DNA of 64,000 nt from Berberis thunbergii (GCA_003290165.1 QNQO01006241.1:62001-126000), one strand, 5' to 3'. Positions 44,580 to 56,382 are shown, counted from the first letter of the stretch. Program-made: numbers and translations. The notes: generated from the letters alone by a model not told the origin.

Positions 44580-45290
44580 CTTCGTCTTGGTTTATATGTC
44601 TGGGCTTTCTGATCCGATATATAGTGCTGAATGAGTTGACTTGCTCATCCTAACTTCGTTGGTCTGGCGTATTAATCAACCCAAGGTTTACTCGAGTAAG
44701 TTGACTCGTTCGTTTGAACTTTTACTTCGTTGGTTTGACGCGTTGGTCGATCCACAGTTTATATGTGTAAATTGACTTATCTGTCCCAACTTTTACTTCG
44801 TTGGTCGACCCAGAGTTTATTCGAGTAAGTTGACTTATTTGTCCCAATTTTTACTTCGTTTGTCTGAAGCGTTGGTCGACCCGAAGTTTATTTACGTAAG
44901 TTGATTTTATCCATCCCAATGTCGCGTTGGTCAGCCCGAAGTTTATTTACGTAAGTTGAATTTATCCGTCCCAACTTTTACTTTGTTGGTTTGACGCGTT
45001 GGTCGACTCAAAGTTTATTCAAGTAAGTTGACTTTATTCGTCCCAACTTTTACTTCGTTGATCTAACGCGTTTGTTGACCCAAAGTTTAATCGAGTAAGT
45101 TGACTTTATCTGTCCCAACTTTTACTTCATTGGTTTGACTCATCGGTCGACCCGAATTTGAGTAAGGTGACTATATCCGTTCCAACCTTTACTTCGTTGG
45201 TCTGATTCATCGGTCGACCCAAAGTTTGTTTAGTTGACTTAATCCGTCAAACTTTTACTTCATGGTTGATCAGACCAGAAGTTTTGCATA
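44580..45290 (+). repeat. Minisatellite of about 65-bp units
   Basis: Roughly ten diverged units with the pattern GTTGGTCGACCCAAAGTTTA, TTCGAGTAAGTTGACTTTAT, CCGTCCCAACTTTTACTTCG. It lies between gag and the antisense ORF of the outer element. Tandem repeats in the non-coding internal region are typical of Tat-lineage elements, where they can seed satellite DNA. Confidence 0.85.
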
Positions 45291-46103
45291 TAACTTATAC
45301 GTCTTGACCTTTTGTTTGTGGCTTGTTATGCCAATTGCTTCTCACTATCTGACTTTAATGCCTCAATTTTGGGCGTAAGTTGGAGAGTTTTGAACTTATA
45401 ATTTTATTGATAACCCCGTTTTGGGTGTTTAACAATCTATAATAGTAGTAGTCATTCCTTTCTCATAAAGTTACGCTATGTTGTGGAGTCTGCATTGTGT
45501 CTTTCTAACTGTTGCTCAATTTGTTCTACCTTGAGTGGTCTTAACATCTTTGTTGTAACTTCTTCCTCCATGATTCTCTATAGTTTTGCTATTCGTATGT
45601 TGTTGTCGTGTGGTAGCTAATAAACTCAGAATGCTTCTTGGTCGAATTACTAGGTGTGTGCTATTGACAGGTTGGTTTGGACGTAGCCCCGAATTGTCCA
45701 ATCATGCTCACATCAGTACCTACTGCCGAGGCTTCATTCGTCAATTCATATAATTTTTTTGAATCGTCTTCTTTGAAGGTGATGTAGGAGGTGTTGTTGG
45801 GCTTGTCGTCGATAATGTGGGTCAAGCTTGTAAGTTATTCGGATTATGTCAGTTCATTGGTTACCATTTGAATTGCCAACTTTCTCCGTGCTCCTTGTTG
45901 TGAGTTGTCGTATTGAATTATCTAGTCTAGTTTGATGGCGTTGCCACTCCTACTTTGATATAGGTTAGCTTGAGTGGAGATGTTATTGACAGTCTCTTCG
46001 ACCGGCTTGACTATTCGATTTCTCCAACTGCGTAGTGCAAGGCATATATCAGTTATCTATGTTATTCTTTTGATCCCGTAGTGGTGTCCGCTTTCTCTTT
46101 CCC
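45291..46103. other. Non-coding internal region of the outer element
   Basis: No protein domain is recognised. In an autonomous element protease and polymerase would be expected downstream of gag on the minus strand; they are absent. Confidence 0.5.
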
Positions 46104-47477
46104 TTAATGTTGTTTATTAGATAGCCCGAAAAATTCATTGAGTCGTCCTCTTTGAACCCAGTGCTCGATTTCATTTTTCGGGTTGTAGCAGTGTTCAGTG
46201 TTGTCCCCGTGATTCTTTTGGAAAAAACAATATTTGTTCTTGTCTCGCCCTTCTGGGTCTCCTCTCACCTTGAGCAGCCAGTTGACATCTTCCCATTTTG
46301 CCATGGATTTCAGTATGTTCGCTTGACTTGCCTTCAGGGTCATGTATGGTTTGTATGCCTTTTTCACCATGCTTGTTACCTTCTCATGTTTGGGCTTTGC
46401 CGACTGTAGCTTATCAAATTCTTGCTGGTTGAATTCGGGCATGCCATTGGTCCGATGCCTCTTTGGCTGAACGTTTTCCTCCCAGGGTCGGTCATTTCTC
46501 TTTATTTCCTCCCTCTTTTCGCTTCTTTTCGAGTGGGCTTCTCTCTCAGATTCGTTCTTTTTCGTGGTGGCTATCATTTCCTCAAGAGTGATGTGCTTTT
46601 TAGAGATCTTTAACAGAATTACCATGTTTTTTTTGAGGTTCTAGGTTTAGAGCATAAAAAAGTTTCAACTCGACGGTGAAAGTAACGATGGTCGTGTCAT
46701 CACTGCATCCGTCGATCATTGTCAACTCGTTAGTAAAATGAGTGACATACTCCCTTATTGTCTCCTCGGGCTTCTGTTTGATATGAAACAAGTAGTGTGG
46801 TATCTTCATTCCTTGACTGCCGATGAACCTCGTGATGAATGCGGTAGCTAGTGCCTGGAATGAGTCTATTGACCTTGGTGGTAGGTTGTTGAACCAATTC
46901 ATTGTTGTGGAGGTGAGACTTGTTGGGAACGTTCTGCACAAAATGGATTATGTGATTTCCTTCAACGTCATCATGTGGTGAAAGTGTCGCAGATAGTCTG
47001 TTCGATCGATGGTGCCATCATATGCTTCAAACTTTGGTGGAACGAACGTTTTTGGCATAGAAGTCACCATGAGTGCGTCGGAAAATGATGGTTTGGGTAG
47101 TTAATACAATACATTAGGATCTGTGACTCCGATCCTGAATGGGATTTCAATAGGGGTCCCGTCGCTTTGGGGGGTCCCATTGTGAAGTGGTTCACTACTT
47201 TTGAGAATCACCTGTTGAGGTTTTGTAGGAACTTTGTTGGCAAATTTTTGTGGGGCGACGCTTGGATGAGATCGGCGGATTGAGCACGAGGGTCTATGGC
47301 AGTGTCGCCAAACGTGTGTGGTGTTTGGGATATCATGTGTTATGGCTCTCTGTTGTCAGGCGTGATCGGTCTGACATTTGTCGCTGGGTTTAAAGTGTAC
47401 ACTACCAGCAACGTAGCTTCGTCGGTGGGAAGATTACTTTGATTGTTGTCGGGCTGAAGGTCTGTAGAGTGTTCCAT
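46104..47477 (-). pseudogene. Gag of the Tat-like element, frameshifted
   Basis: Probable start MEHSTDLQPDNNQ at 47,477, just after the primer site. After shifted frames the core domain is seen at 46,600-47,070: KTFVPPKFEAYDGTIDRTDY, CRTFPTSLTSTTMNWFNNLP, IKQKPEETIREYVTHFTNEL. The frame at 46,104-46,625 continues with EEMIATTKKNESEREAHSKR, a basic region, and a late motif CFFQKNHGDNTEHCYNPKNE plus WVQRGRLNEF, the atypical HC-rich tail of Tat/gypsy gag proteins. It has at least two frameshifts. In the life cycle this protein would package the element RNA, with enzymes supplied by another element. Confidence 0.85.
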
Positions 47478-47561
47478 CTGTTTTGAGGGCTTCTCAATCG
47501 TCGATTAGAGTTGAGAAAGTTTGCTACTGTAGATACACTTCTTAAATTGAAAATTTGTTGT

Positions 47562-47579
47562 TCCCCACGGGCGGCGCCA
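47562..47579 (-). other. Primer binding site, tRNA-Asp-like
   Basis: Minus strand TGGCGCCGCCCGTGGGGA, three bases inside the LTR edge; resembles the tRNA-Asp site TGGCGCCGTTGCCGGGGA with a few mismatches. It confirms minus-strand orientation of the outer element. Confidence 0.75.
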
Positions 47580-47582
47580 AGC

Positions 47583-48116
47583 TGATGCATCCAAAGGTCG
47601 TTCTCTTGTAATTGTGACCTGCAAAACAAATGTTAGATTGGCAAATACCACCTTTTTGGAGGCCGAAGGCATTTGATGCTTAAGTCAGTAACTCAGTTGG
47701 AGATGGAGATAATTATGGACAAAACTTCATTAAAGTTGCATACCTTTATCGAATGTTCCCTTTACCTTTTATAATGGTTGTTGTTAATTCTTGCGCGGCT
47801 TAAGCATGTGAGGTGCAACAAGGGGAAACGTTCTCTATAACAATCTCCTCCTTTATGAAGATACGTCCTCGGAGGCGTAACTCCCTCCACGACTCTTTTT
47901 CTCTATAACGTTCTCCCCCCCTAAGGGAAAACTTTATCGGGACTGAATTTGGGCCTATGAGTATGATTTATTGTGACGGACCTTGTTTGGACTTTCATGA
48001 CTGGATTCGTCATCTTTGAGCTTTAAAAATTGGCATGGTCTTGGGATACTTGATCCTCGTGATAGATAATTTTTGCCACGTGTATGGTTGCGATGACAAT
48101 GTTATTTGATGTATCA
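47583..48116 (-). repeat. 5' LTR of the outer Tat-like element
   Basis: 534 bp, direct copy of 30,527-31,063, TGATGCATCCAAAGG to TTGATGTATCA. The first 30 bases differ more between the two copies than the rest. Confidence 0.88.
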
Positions 48117-48919
48117 ACAAAATATATGGAATGTACATTATATATTAATGACATTTAATGATTACAAGAGTACAAGTCATCCATAAATAGTCACAAGATG
48201 AATTGAAATGGTCACATGATGAATTGATGGAGAAAATTACTCTTATGGTGAAAAAACTTGTTGCTGACGATGTCACCCGGGCATTGAAGGTACAAGGTAA
48301 ACAAACTCCCCCACCTTGTTCACCAACCACAATTATAGTTCTCAAGCCTCCACCCTTAGGCGGTCCTATACTAGAAACAATACATTTAAAAAGAATATCA
48401 ACAAAATCAGTTGTGCCTACAACTACAGATTGCTTTTCTCCATAAATTTTCAATGATATTTTTGCATGCTCATGTCAACTATATTTGTGATGTTACCAAA
48501 AAAACTATTGAAGTCAACAATGTTTCACATTTTCCAAATGAAGGCCAAGATCAAGAATGCGTTTTAAGAAATACAAGTTGTTATGCAACCAAATCATGTG
48601 ATCAAGACCCAATTTCAAAAGAAGCTGAAGTATAATTAGTTTTCAACTTATTTAGATCCATATGCAGCCCTATGCTAGAATTCAAATTTTGGTGAAAGGG
48701 AAACTACTATTTTTTTATTTTTTTTTACTTAATACATCATGAAAATTGTGCTTGCACACATTGTTATGCCAATATCTAAAAGGAACGTGAGGAAAATTCG
48801 ATCAAAGAGTCACAAGAAGCGTTGGATAATTGTTTGCATCATGCTCTCGTCATTAGAGGGAAGTGATTGCATCATCTTCTCGATGTGAAACTCGAGGACG
48901 AGTTGTTTTAAAGAAGAGG
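48117..48919 (+). pseudogene. Gypsy remnant, 3' internal region
   Basis: A short frame at 48,203-48,445 (ELMEKITLMVKKLVADDVTR) and another at 48,411-48,635 are not recognised. The last bases before 48,920 (GATGTGAAACTCGAGGACGA, then AAAGAAGAGG) resemble the end of a gypsy polyprotein gene and a polypurine tract placed directly before an LTR. Weak assignment. Confidence 0.35.
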
Positions 48920-49025
48920 TGCATGATGTAAGACATCGTATTATTTTAACATAATTATGTGTTCTATTTTATTAAGATTTTAATTAAGCAAGTAGGTATA
49001 ATTATTTGTAGTTTTGTTAGGAATA

Positions 49026-49063
<38 letters not shown>

Positions 49064-49270
49064 GAGTGAAAGTCAAGCATTGTAACAAACAACGTATAAA
49101 TTATTAATTAATCAAATTATATTTTCTCCTAACTATCATCGTCTTTATTATTTCTTCTTCTACAATTATCCCTAAATTTTCATTATTCATCAAAATTTCT
49201 TACCTTTTCTTTTCTCCTCTATTTGAAATCTCTAAATCTCATTGTTTTCAATATCCGCTGCGCTAATCTT
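48920..49270 (+). repeat. Probable LTR of a gypsy remnant with (TA)n run
   Basis: Begins TGCATGATGTAAGACATCG right after the purine tract. A (TA)n microsatellite occupies 49,028-49,060. The right edge and target duplication are not determined, and there is no second copy in the window. Confidence 0.4.
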
Positions 49271-50130
49271 TTTGTAGTTCCTCTTCATCACTGAGTTGAA
49301 ATGTAGTTTCTTCATTATTCTAAGGTTTTCTTAATTTAGAAATTAAAGTTTTATTCTTTCATTTCATTGTAGAGATCACTCGAATGGTTAGTTCTTTTGT
49401 AGATCAAGATGAACATTACTGTGGAGGATAAAAAATGTTGTCATGAAGAAGAGGTTTAGAGTTTTGTTGCATTATATGTCAGAACATTTTGCACACTTAC
49501 TTGAGCGCATGTCACTTGGAGACACACATCCTCACTCGTCATGGCGAAAAATGAAAAAGAGGAGAATGACATATATGTGAAAAAAATGTGTAATTAATGG
49601 AAATGATTCAATTCACCCATATGTAGTGAATGTTCATCTCAACAAAAATCACTTCACAAATCAAAATTGTCCTTAACCTACCAAAGGTAATAAAATGCAT
49701 TTAATCCATTGACTCATTAGGCACATGCAAGTATTGGGCATCTTGGCAGGTGCTTCTTCTTGATCATCTTCCATGCGTTTGTTTGCTCTAAAAAAGTTCA
49801 ACAATTTTAGATAATCATGTTTGCTAGCATTTTTTTAACCTTTTTTTGATTTTTTTTTTACATTTCTACCCCTCATATAGATAGTGTTTGTGGTTGTGTT
49901 TTTAAAGAGAAGAGGTAAACTGTGTAAAAATACAAAAAAAAAAAGTCACACCATCAGAGAGTAATATATTATTACATTTCAGTCATAGTACTGCATCGAA
50001 TAAAAATGCAAACTCACTATGTTTTAACAAACAACAGCCTTCTTTCTTTACTTAATTTGGAAACAGAATCATATATGTTGTTTTTTAATAAACATAACAA
50101 TATATATATCTCAAAGAAGAAGAAGCGGTG
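49271..50130. other. Unassigned sequence upstream of RPS9
   Basis: No coding region recognised. The last 150 bp should contain the RPS9 promoter; TATATATATC at 50,100-50,110 is too close to the ATG to be sure of a TATA role. Confidence 0.35.
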
Positions 50131-50226
50131 ATGGTTAACGTGAGCTTCTACAGGAACTGTAAGTGATGTTTAATTTTTTCTTCTCTCTTATTCAACAACA
50201 AAAACACTCATATTCCAATTTTCTCT

Positions 50227-50242
50227 CGTTTTTTGTTTTTGT

Positions 50243-50295
<53 letters not shown>

Positions 50296-50305
50296 TGTTT
50301 TTGTT
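50227..50305 (+). repeat. (TTTTG)n / (TTTTTG)n microsatellite in RPS9 intron 1
   Basis: About fourteen units of GTTTTT or GTTTT, ending ten bases before the expected exon 2 border. The expansion adjoins the place where the AG acceptor is missing. Confidence 0.95.
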
Positions 50306-52906
50306 TATTTGAAAATGGGAAGACATTCAAGAAGCCCCGTCGTCCGTACGAGAAGGAGCAACTGGACGCAGAGGTGAAGTTGGTGGGAGAGGACGGTCTC
50401 CGGTGCAAGAGAGAACTGTGGAGAGTCCAATACGCTCTGAGCAGGATCCAAAACAATGCGAGGCATCTTCTGACCCCTTGACGAGAAGAATTCTCGCAGG
50501 TGATGCTCTCCTTCGAAGAATGAATAGATATGGGCTCTTGGATGAGACCCAGAATAAGCTCGATTATGTTTTGGCCCTCACTGTCGAGAACTTCCTCGAG
50601 CGTCGTCTCCAGACCCTCGTCTTCAAGTCTATTCATCATGCCCGTGTGCAGAGGCATATCAGGTGTGTTTCTTCTTTTCCTTTTCCATCAATAAATACTC
50701 ATTTCCTAATTGATAATGACACACAGATACATTCATCGTTTTACTCTAAATCAAACCAGAGATGCCAAATGCAGGATTGTAATTGTAAAAATCCTTGAGA
50801 TTCCCTGTAAAGCAAATAAAACAAATCTGATTTGAGGTTTCTAATTCTAATTTGAATTTTCCCATGATCCTAAAGAAAATAACTTCTGTTGGATTCTAAA
50901 ACTGATATCCAAATAGTTGGATTGGTATGTCAGCCATATAAACCTGCAGAAAGATGGCTGGAAGGTGATCTTTTCTAAGATTGAATTTTAATATGTGGGA
51001 TTGGCTTCGGAGTTCAACAAACTCTTAATTCATATCCAGCAGGACATCATTTCATAATTTTATGTTTCAGGTCCCCAACAAATCAATAAAAATGATTTTT
51101 TTTTACTTGTTTAAGCTTGGTTCTCTTGAAATTTTTAGGAACATTACACATTACCATATAAACAATGTGTCAAAATTTTGGATCGTTATGGCACCGTTCA
51201 ACATATTTGGGTCCATATTATTAAATATCTTGATAAAACCATCTTTATGAGTGTTTATAGTCTTGGATAATGGGGGCTAGTCGGCCTATTGGTTGGCTTG
51301 TGTCAGGCTCAAGATGGCCCTCACTCGTTTCGTAATATTTATAGAGAAATTCCATTTATCCCACTTAGAGCAGATCTCGAGGCACACGTGTCGAAATGAG
51401 TTTAAACTTTGCTGATTCTTTTTTGTTGGTATTTTAACTTACGGAAAATGATTTACTTTTCATTAAAATATACCATTTATGTATCATAGTTAGAGTAATG
51501 ACTAATTAGGCGTACTTTTGATATTTTATTATTATTATTAAAGACTAAATTCTTAACCTTGGTTAATCAATTAAACCAAAGACAATCCTATTCTTTATAA
51601 GATCGGAAATATTAGCACAAATTTCAGGACAATGTTCATGACTCCATCTCCATCAACGAATAAGAAATTTACTTGCTGCATATAAGAGAAAAGTACATTT
51701 TTATTCCCTCATCATCCGCTGTGCAACGGGTCTTACGAGTGGCTCCTGCTTTAATTGGTGATTCTAGCTTATGCTCTAATTCGTGATTCAGTTGGGGGGT
51801 TTGTATTGCTTCTACTAAAATTAAATGGAAATCAAGTTTTTATTATTATATTTTTTAAATCGCGTTTTTGAGGCTTGATTCACTGCACTTGTGAAATCCT
51901 GAAGAAAATTTGTACAATCAAACTACCTTAACATGGGAGTGAGTTGAGGCAGAAGCAATTCATTTTCCCCGAGTAAACATGGAATTTTCCAATTCAATTA
52001 GATGACGGGTGATTGAGCTTTTATGTATGTCTAGTGTTGTTATTAAAATGCAAGAACTATGATATTGTAGGTATTTGATTGCTGACTTGTGTTACCATAG
52101 CCTAGAGCTATAAAGGAAGGGCCATTTGACTCATAGCTACATAGGAATAGCGTGAGCACCATTATTATAATTTCAACAATTCGTCTCGTTAGTATGGTAA
52201 TACATGTTTGCAACATACCTACATATAGGGATAGCTTGGGAAGTTTTAAGCACCCCATTGAGATGCCAATGATGGCATCTATGATTTCTTCATGTAAGCT
52301 TTAAACTGCAAATACATCACCTAAGACAAGTGTTTTTTTCTATCCCTCCACCCCTCCCACCCTAGATGTCGTCGGCTGGGTTCGACCCTATGACCTAGTT
52401 ATACCATCTATCACTGCTTAATCACTGAGTCATCACACCTTTGGCCACCTAAGAAACTGTATTGAAGGCAGAATTAGTAACCTGGATATGGTATCCCCAG
52501 AAAATTTCCTGGCCCATAACCATTGTCTACCTAGCAGGTTTGTTGAAGAGTAAGACTATCAGCGAAAGTACTTGATTACAAGCAAATTATACCAAATAGA
52601 CAAAACTTCAATTACTTAAGAGAGAAGGAGATAGAGAAAGAGAGAGGGATTAAAGATGTCTGTTCAGACATTTAACTAAGTTATTGATATCATCCATACT
52701 TTAAATGTCTCTCACACAAGCCTTTCAACCACTGCATTAAGAAATCTTTTTTTTCATGGTTTAGCCATCAATCCATTTGAAACAATCGTAAGTTTCTTCA
52801 CCAATTGTATATATCATTTCCTATGGATTTGCTTCTGCTCGTTTTCATTATATCAAACCGTTGCCAATTGATGTATAACATTGAGTTCCTTGTTAACTTG
52901 CTTGTG

Positions 52907-53662
52907 GATGGTCACCTAAGTTATTAATGCGGTGGAAAATCGCTGATTAATTGACGATTAATCACAATTCGGGTTTGACCAAATCGAATTGAGAGATTCG
53001 GATGGGGGTTTAGTAGACACCGATTAATCGGTGAGTCGCCGATTAATGGTCCAACCGACTCACCAATTTATCGCTAAGTATAAAAGAAAAAACCTAAACT
53101 CAATATTCTCATTTCATTCACATGTTGCAGCTCCCCCCAACCAAGATCCTACAGAGAAGAAGAAAAGCAAAAAGAAGAGGCTTAGCTCCCCCCGCACTTC
53201 AGTCATGACTTCCTTTATTCTTTGGTCTAGAATATATTGACATAATCCTCTAGAAGTTGAGTATTTTTGTTTGTACAAATTGACCATTCTAAAAATATTT
53301 TCGGTGCAAAGTAATACGATTTACGTTCATGGATTAGTGAGATAGGTAGGTTGGTTCTTCCTGTTAAGTTTGACATCTATTTTGCTTCTAAATGTTTGTC
53401 TTGGTAGCTTGGCTGTTAAAACAATCTACAATTTTCATTTAGTATCCTTTTAAGTAGCTTAGTAGATAATTAGTAAAGTTATATAATTACAAATTTACAC
53501 CATTATGATTAATTATTTATTTTTGTAATCTATGACTATGATTAATTTTGAAATATATACTTTGAAAAAATTGACCGAATAAATTTGATTATTCCCGCTT
53601 AATCGCAATTCAGTCTTGAACCGCGCTGCAACCACTTTCCGATTTAACTGCATAGATGGTCA
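52907..53662. mobile_element. hAT-type element in RPS9 intron 2, duplication GATGGTCA
   Basis: Body 52,915-53,654 (740 bp) between GATGGTCA at 52,907-52,914 and 53,655-53,662. Ends CCTAAGTTATTAATGCGG and CCGATTTAACTGCATA are weak inverted repeats of the AGTTAA..CGG type. The subterminal zones hold repeated CGATTAATC and CGCCGATTAATGG motifs (53,000-53,050) and ATTCCCGCTTAATCG (53,590-53,605). No coding capacity. Confidence 0.7.
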
Positions 53663-53919
53663 CATTGTTTTCTGCACCATAAAGTGTACTATTGTGTTTG
53701 TTGAGTTGGAATTTCTAAATTTGATTTATTGGCAGGGTTGGGAGGCAGGTTGTCAATGTTCCATTTTTCATGGTGAGAGTTGACTCACAGAAGCACATTG
53801 ACTTCTCGCTCACAAGTCCTCTTGGTGGTGGATGCCAGGGTAGGGTGAAGAAGAGAAACCAAAAAGCAGCCACCAAGAAGGCTGCTGGTGGAGATGGAGA
53901 CGAAGATGATGAGGAATGA

Positions 53920-54830
53920 GCTTTCTCATTAAACTCTATCGCATTGTCATGAAGTTATCTAATTTTTATCATCGTTTTTTTTTTGTTTTTTCGCCTACTA
54001 CTACACGAGGACTTGCCATTTGGTTTCAGATTTTGAAAGTTTTAAGCTCTATTTTATATACTTTTTTTTCCTTTATGAGAAATTGTAGTTTGTTATTGTT
54101 CAATTTGTCAAGTGTATGACTTTACAAATTGTTTTTTTTTTGTTGTCGTGGATGTCATTTAAAGCTTTAATCTTGATGCGATTGAATATGATATGTTGAC
54201 AATGTCTACTTTGTGTTTGGTTTAGGTAGTTTGATCTGAAATGCATGATTGTGTTGGTGTGGAAGTCGGGAAATGAAATAGGGAACATAATGCAAAATTG
54301 TCAATTCAATTTGTAGTTGTTTCTTTTCAAGCCTTCTACCATGCAACCAAGTTGATGAGAAACACGGTGTTCCAGAGACCCTTTGCAATGCTTTACTAAT
54401 GCTATGTTTTCTCAAGTCAATAGCGGCAGTATGGTTATTGTTGGTTTTGTAATTTCTAGGGCTTGATTTCTGTGGTAATTTCTAGGGCTTCTCACAGCAT
54501 ATGGGAAATAATAAATAGGACCAAAGCTTTTGATTTTGAGACAATCTAGATCCCTATCCTCTCCGAGCCATTCTGAGGCCCAACTTGCATTGTAAAAATA
54601 TTGTAAGTTGCAAGTGCCAATCTCTCACTCCTAAAATTCAAGTGAATTGCTGACTGCAACGATGAATCAATACCTCATGCTAGGATAAATTGCTTCCTCC
54701 GATTGCTACCCTCTGCTGCAAAAGGTCTCTCCCTCCATCTCGGGTAACATACTTGAATTAAAATTTAAAATTGATCAATTAAGTGTCCAATTCAAATCTA
54801 TCTACTGAGTCGATTCATCAAACAAATTTG
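53920..54830. other. Unassigned sequence downstream of RPS9
   Basis: No gene recognised; short frames on both strands are not convincing. The first 250 bp probably include the RPS9 3' UTR. Confidence 0.4.
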
Positions 54831-54837
54831 AACCCCA

Positions 54838-55024
54838 ATATTCAAATGGAGACAAACACCAATTGATTCTTTTCATTGCTAAGTCGTGTACTAGTATCCT
54901 TGTCTAGAAAGCTTGGAATTCACGTTTTGAATATTCAAATGGAGACAAACCCCAATTGATTCTTTTCACCGCTAAGCGGTATACTAGTAGCCTTGTCTAG
55001 AAAACTTGGAATTCACGTTTATAT
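54838..55024 (+). repeat. 93-bp tandem duplication
   Basis: TATTCAAATGGAGACAAAC, CCAATTGATTCTTTTCA, TACTAGTA.CCTTGTCTAG and TTGGAATTCACGTTT occur twice at a 93-bp offset, with a handful of differences. No coding content. Confidence 0.85.
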
Positions 55025-56013
55025 ATTCAAATGAAAAGTTCTTGATTGGTAAAATGGCCAAATTCGATCTTTATTGTTGGTTAATAACGGAGCATAACTG
55101 TCTATTATTATTTTGAGTGGAGTGGCTTAATGTCGAGTGGGGAAAGTAAGACGATTTAACCATTACCCTAAGTTTGGGTTGCTGAACCCGAGAATTCATG
55201 AAATGCTGCATCTAGAAAGGTTCGCTGCAACTCTGAAGGAGAGCTTGGATCTCTTTTCAGTACTACAGTATGGATTTCCAATGTGAGATCTAACCATTGT
55301 TCTATTTAGGTTGTGTTTGGTTTAATGGTAGTATTTCTATGGGTTCCTGATTTAGGGGAATTATAATTATTTGAGGAGACCAAAGAATATCATTTAAGTG
55401 ATTTGAGGAAATACTCGATTTTGTTATAAAAAAAAAAACATGCCAGATTATTTCCCTACATTTTGGTTGTCAAACTAAACAATCGAAGCTCATTTGGTTT
55501 CCTCAAAACTCAGAGATTTTCATGAAAACACCCTGAACAAAACACCACCGTAGGTATGTCCACTTGAACTTGCGACACTTTGGCAGGTTGAGTTGCTGCT
55601 TTTCTTAGATGAACTGAGAGTACTACAGTGCCCAATTCTAATAGTTGGTAGAATTGAGCTTAAAAAGTAAAGTTTTTCTTTTATTTTTAGTGCCAAGTTA
55701 GGACTATGTTTTCATTCTTTTAAAAGTACCTCAATATGCACTCCAGTAAGTAACTAAAACCGAAAACGAAATATAAATGATCTATCCAAGATTTCAAACT
55801 TGTGCCTTTAATACTGGCATAGTAGGCATCCATGAAATTCATGGTAGACATCCACGAAATACATCGTGGAGGACTCACTCCATTTCATTAATTTAAAAGA
55901 ACCCAATACTTGTTCAAATAACTAAAACTGGATAAAAATAAAAATGATCTCTTCAAGAACTCAAACTTGTGCATGTAATATTGGCTATAAATATCCTTAA
56001 ATTTACTATGGAA
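55025..56013. other. Unassigned sequence
   Basis: No gene recognised. Two diverged copies of a segment with ATGATCT.T.CAAGA.TTCAAACTTGTGC occur at about 55,777 and 55,945. Confidence 0.4.
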
Positions 56014-56018
56014 CTACC

Positions 56019-56245
56019 TATTAGAATTATGAGATTATATTTCCATATTTATGTATTTTATTATCATATTTTTTTCCCTTTTTTCATTCTCTAGAATTCT
56101 CCTTACTTCCTCATTATTATTTTTCCTTATTTTCCTCCTTAATTTACTGCTTAATTGTATTTTTTGTCTATAAATAGGATTCAATGTAAGCTTGAAGAGA
56201 TAAAATTAAATATAAGATTTTACTCCTTCAATTGTGTTCTTGACA
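56019..56245 (+). repeat. Copia 5' LTR
   Basis: 227 bp. Its first bases are TATTAGAATT where the right LTR has TGTTAAAATT, so the terminal TG has mutated; it ends TTCTTGACA. A TATA box CTATAAATAGG lies at 56,168-56,178. Confidence 0.93.
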
Positions 56246-56382
56246 TGGTATCAGAGCCTCATTTGATTTCATCGTCATTACAAGAGGAATCAAAGTTTGG
56301 TTACATCTTATCGGTTATTGTTTATGATCATTTTATACCACTTATTTTGCTGCGATATTTTTTTTCTTCTTGGTTCTATATC

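Larger units (their letters stand above)
30527..48116 (-). mobile_element. Tat-like Ty3/gypsy element lacking pol, with antisense ORF; split by a nested element
   Basis: Two direct repeats, 30,527-31,063 and 47,583-48,116, with TGATGC...TATCA ends act as LTRs. On the minus strand the order is 5' LTR (right), tRNA-Asp-like primer site, gag, a 65-bp minisatellite, an ORF on the opposite strand, a purine tract (AAAAGAGGAAG at 31,070-31,080) and the 3' LTR (left). Without the nested Athila-like element (32,279-42,529 and one target copy) it is about 7.3 kb. I find no protease, reverse transcriptase, RNase H or integrase belonging to it, so it is non-autonomous. Extra antisense ORFs are known from Tat-lineage elements, which supports the lineage. 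No target duplication is recognisable (AAATA left, ACAAA right). Confidence 0.78.
50131..53919 (+). pseudogene. RPS9: 40S ribosomal protein S9 (uS4), three-exon locus with lesions
   Basis: uS4 is an early-binding protein of the small ribosomal subunit. Exon 1 (50,131-50,158) reads MVNVSFYRN with a GTAAGT donor. Exon 2 (about 50,315-50,662) gives [86 protein letters not shown]. Exon 3 (53,736-53,919) gives [40 protein letters not shown] and the acidic end [10 protein letters not shown]. Lesions: no AG acceptor before exon 2 (TTTGAAA precedes ATGGG); a frame disruption after RHLLT; loss of AGMA before KSIHH and of LIR in ARVLIRQRHI. Intron retention shows a segmental copy, not a processed one. 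Intron 2 is 3.07 kb and holds a hAT element. Confidence 0.9.

Noticed and set aside
50208..50657. Minus-strand frame of 149 codons with a poly-Lys/Gln tail
   Set aside because: It is the complement of RPS9 exon 2 and of the (TTTTG)n microsatellite.
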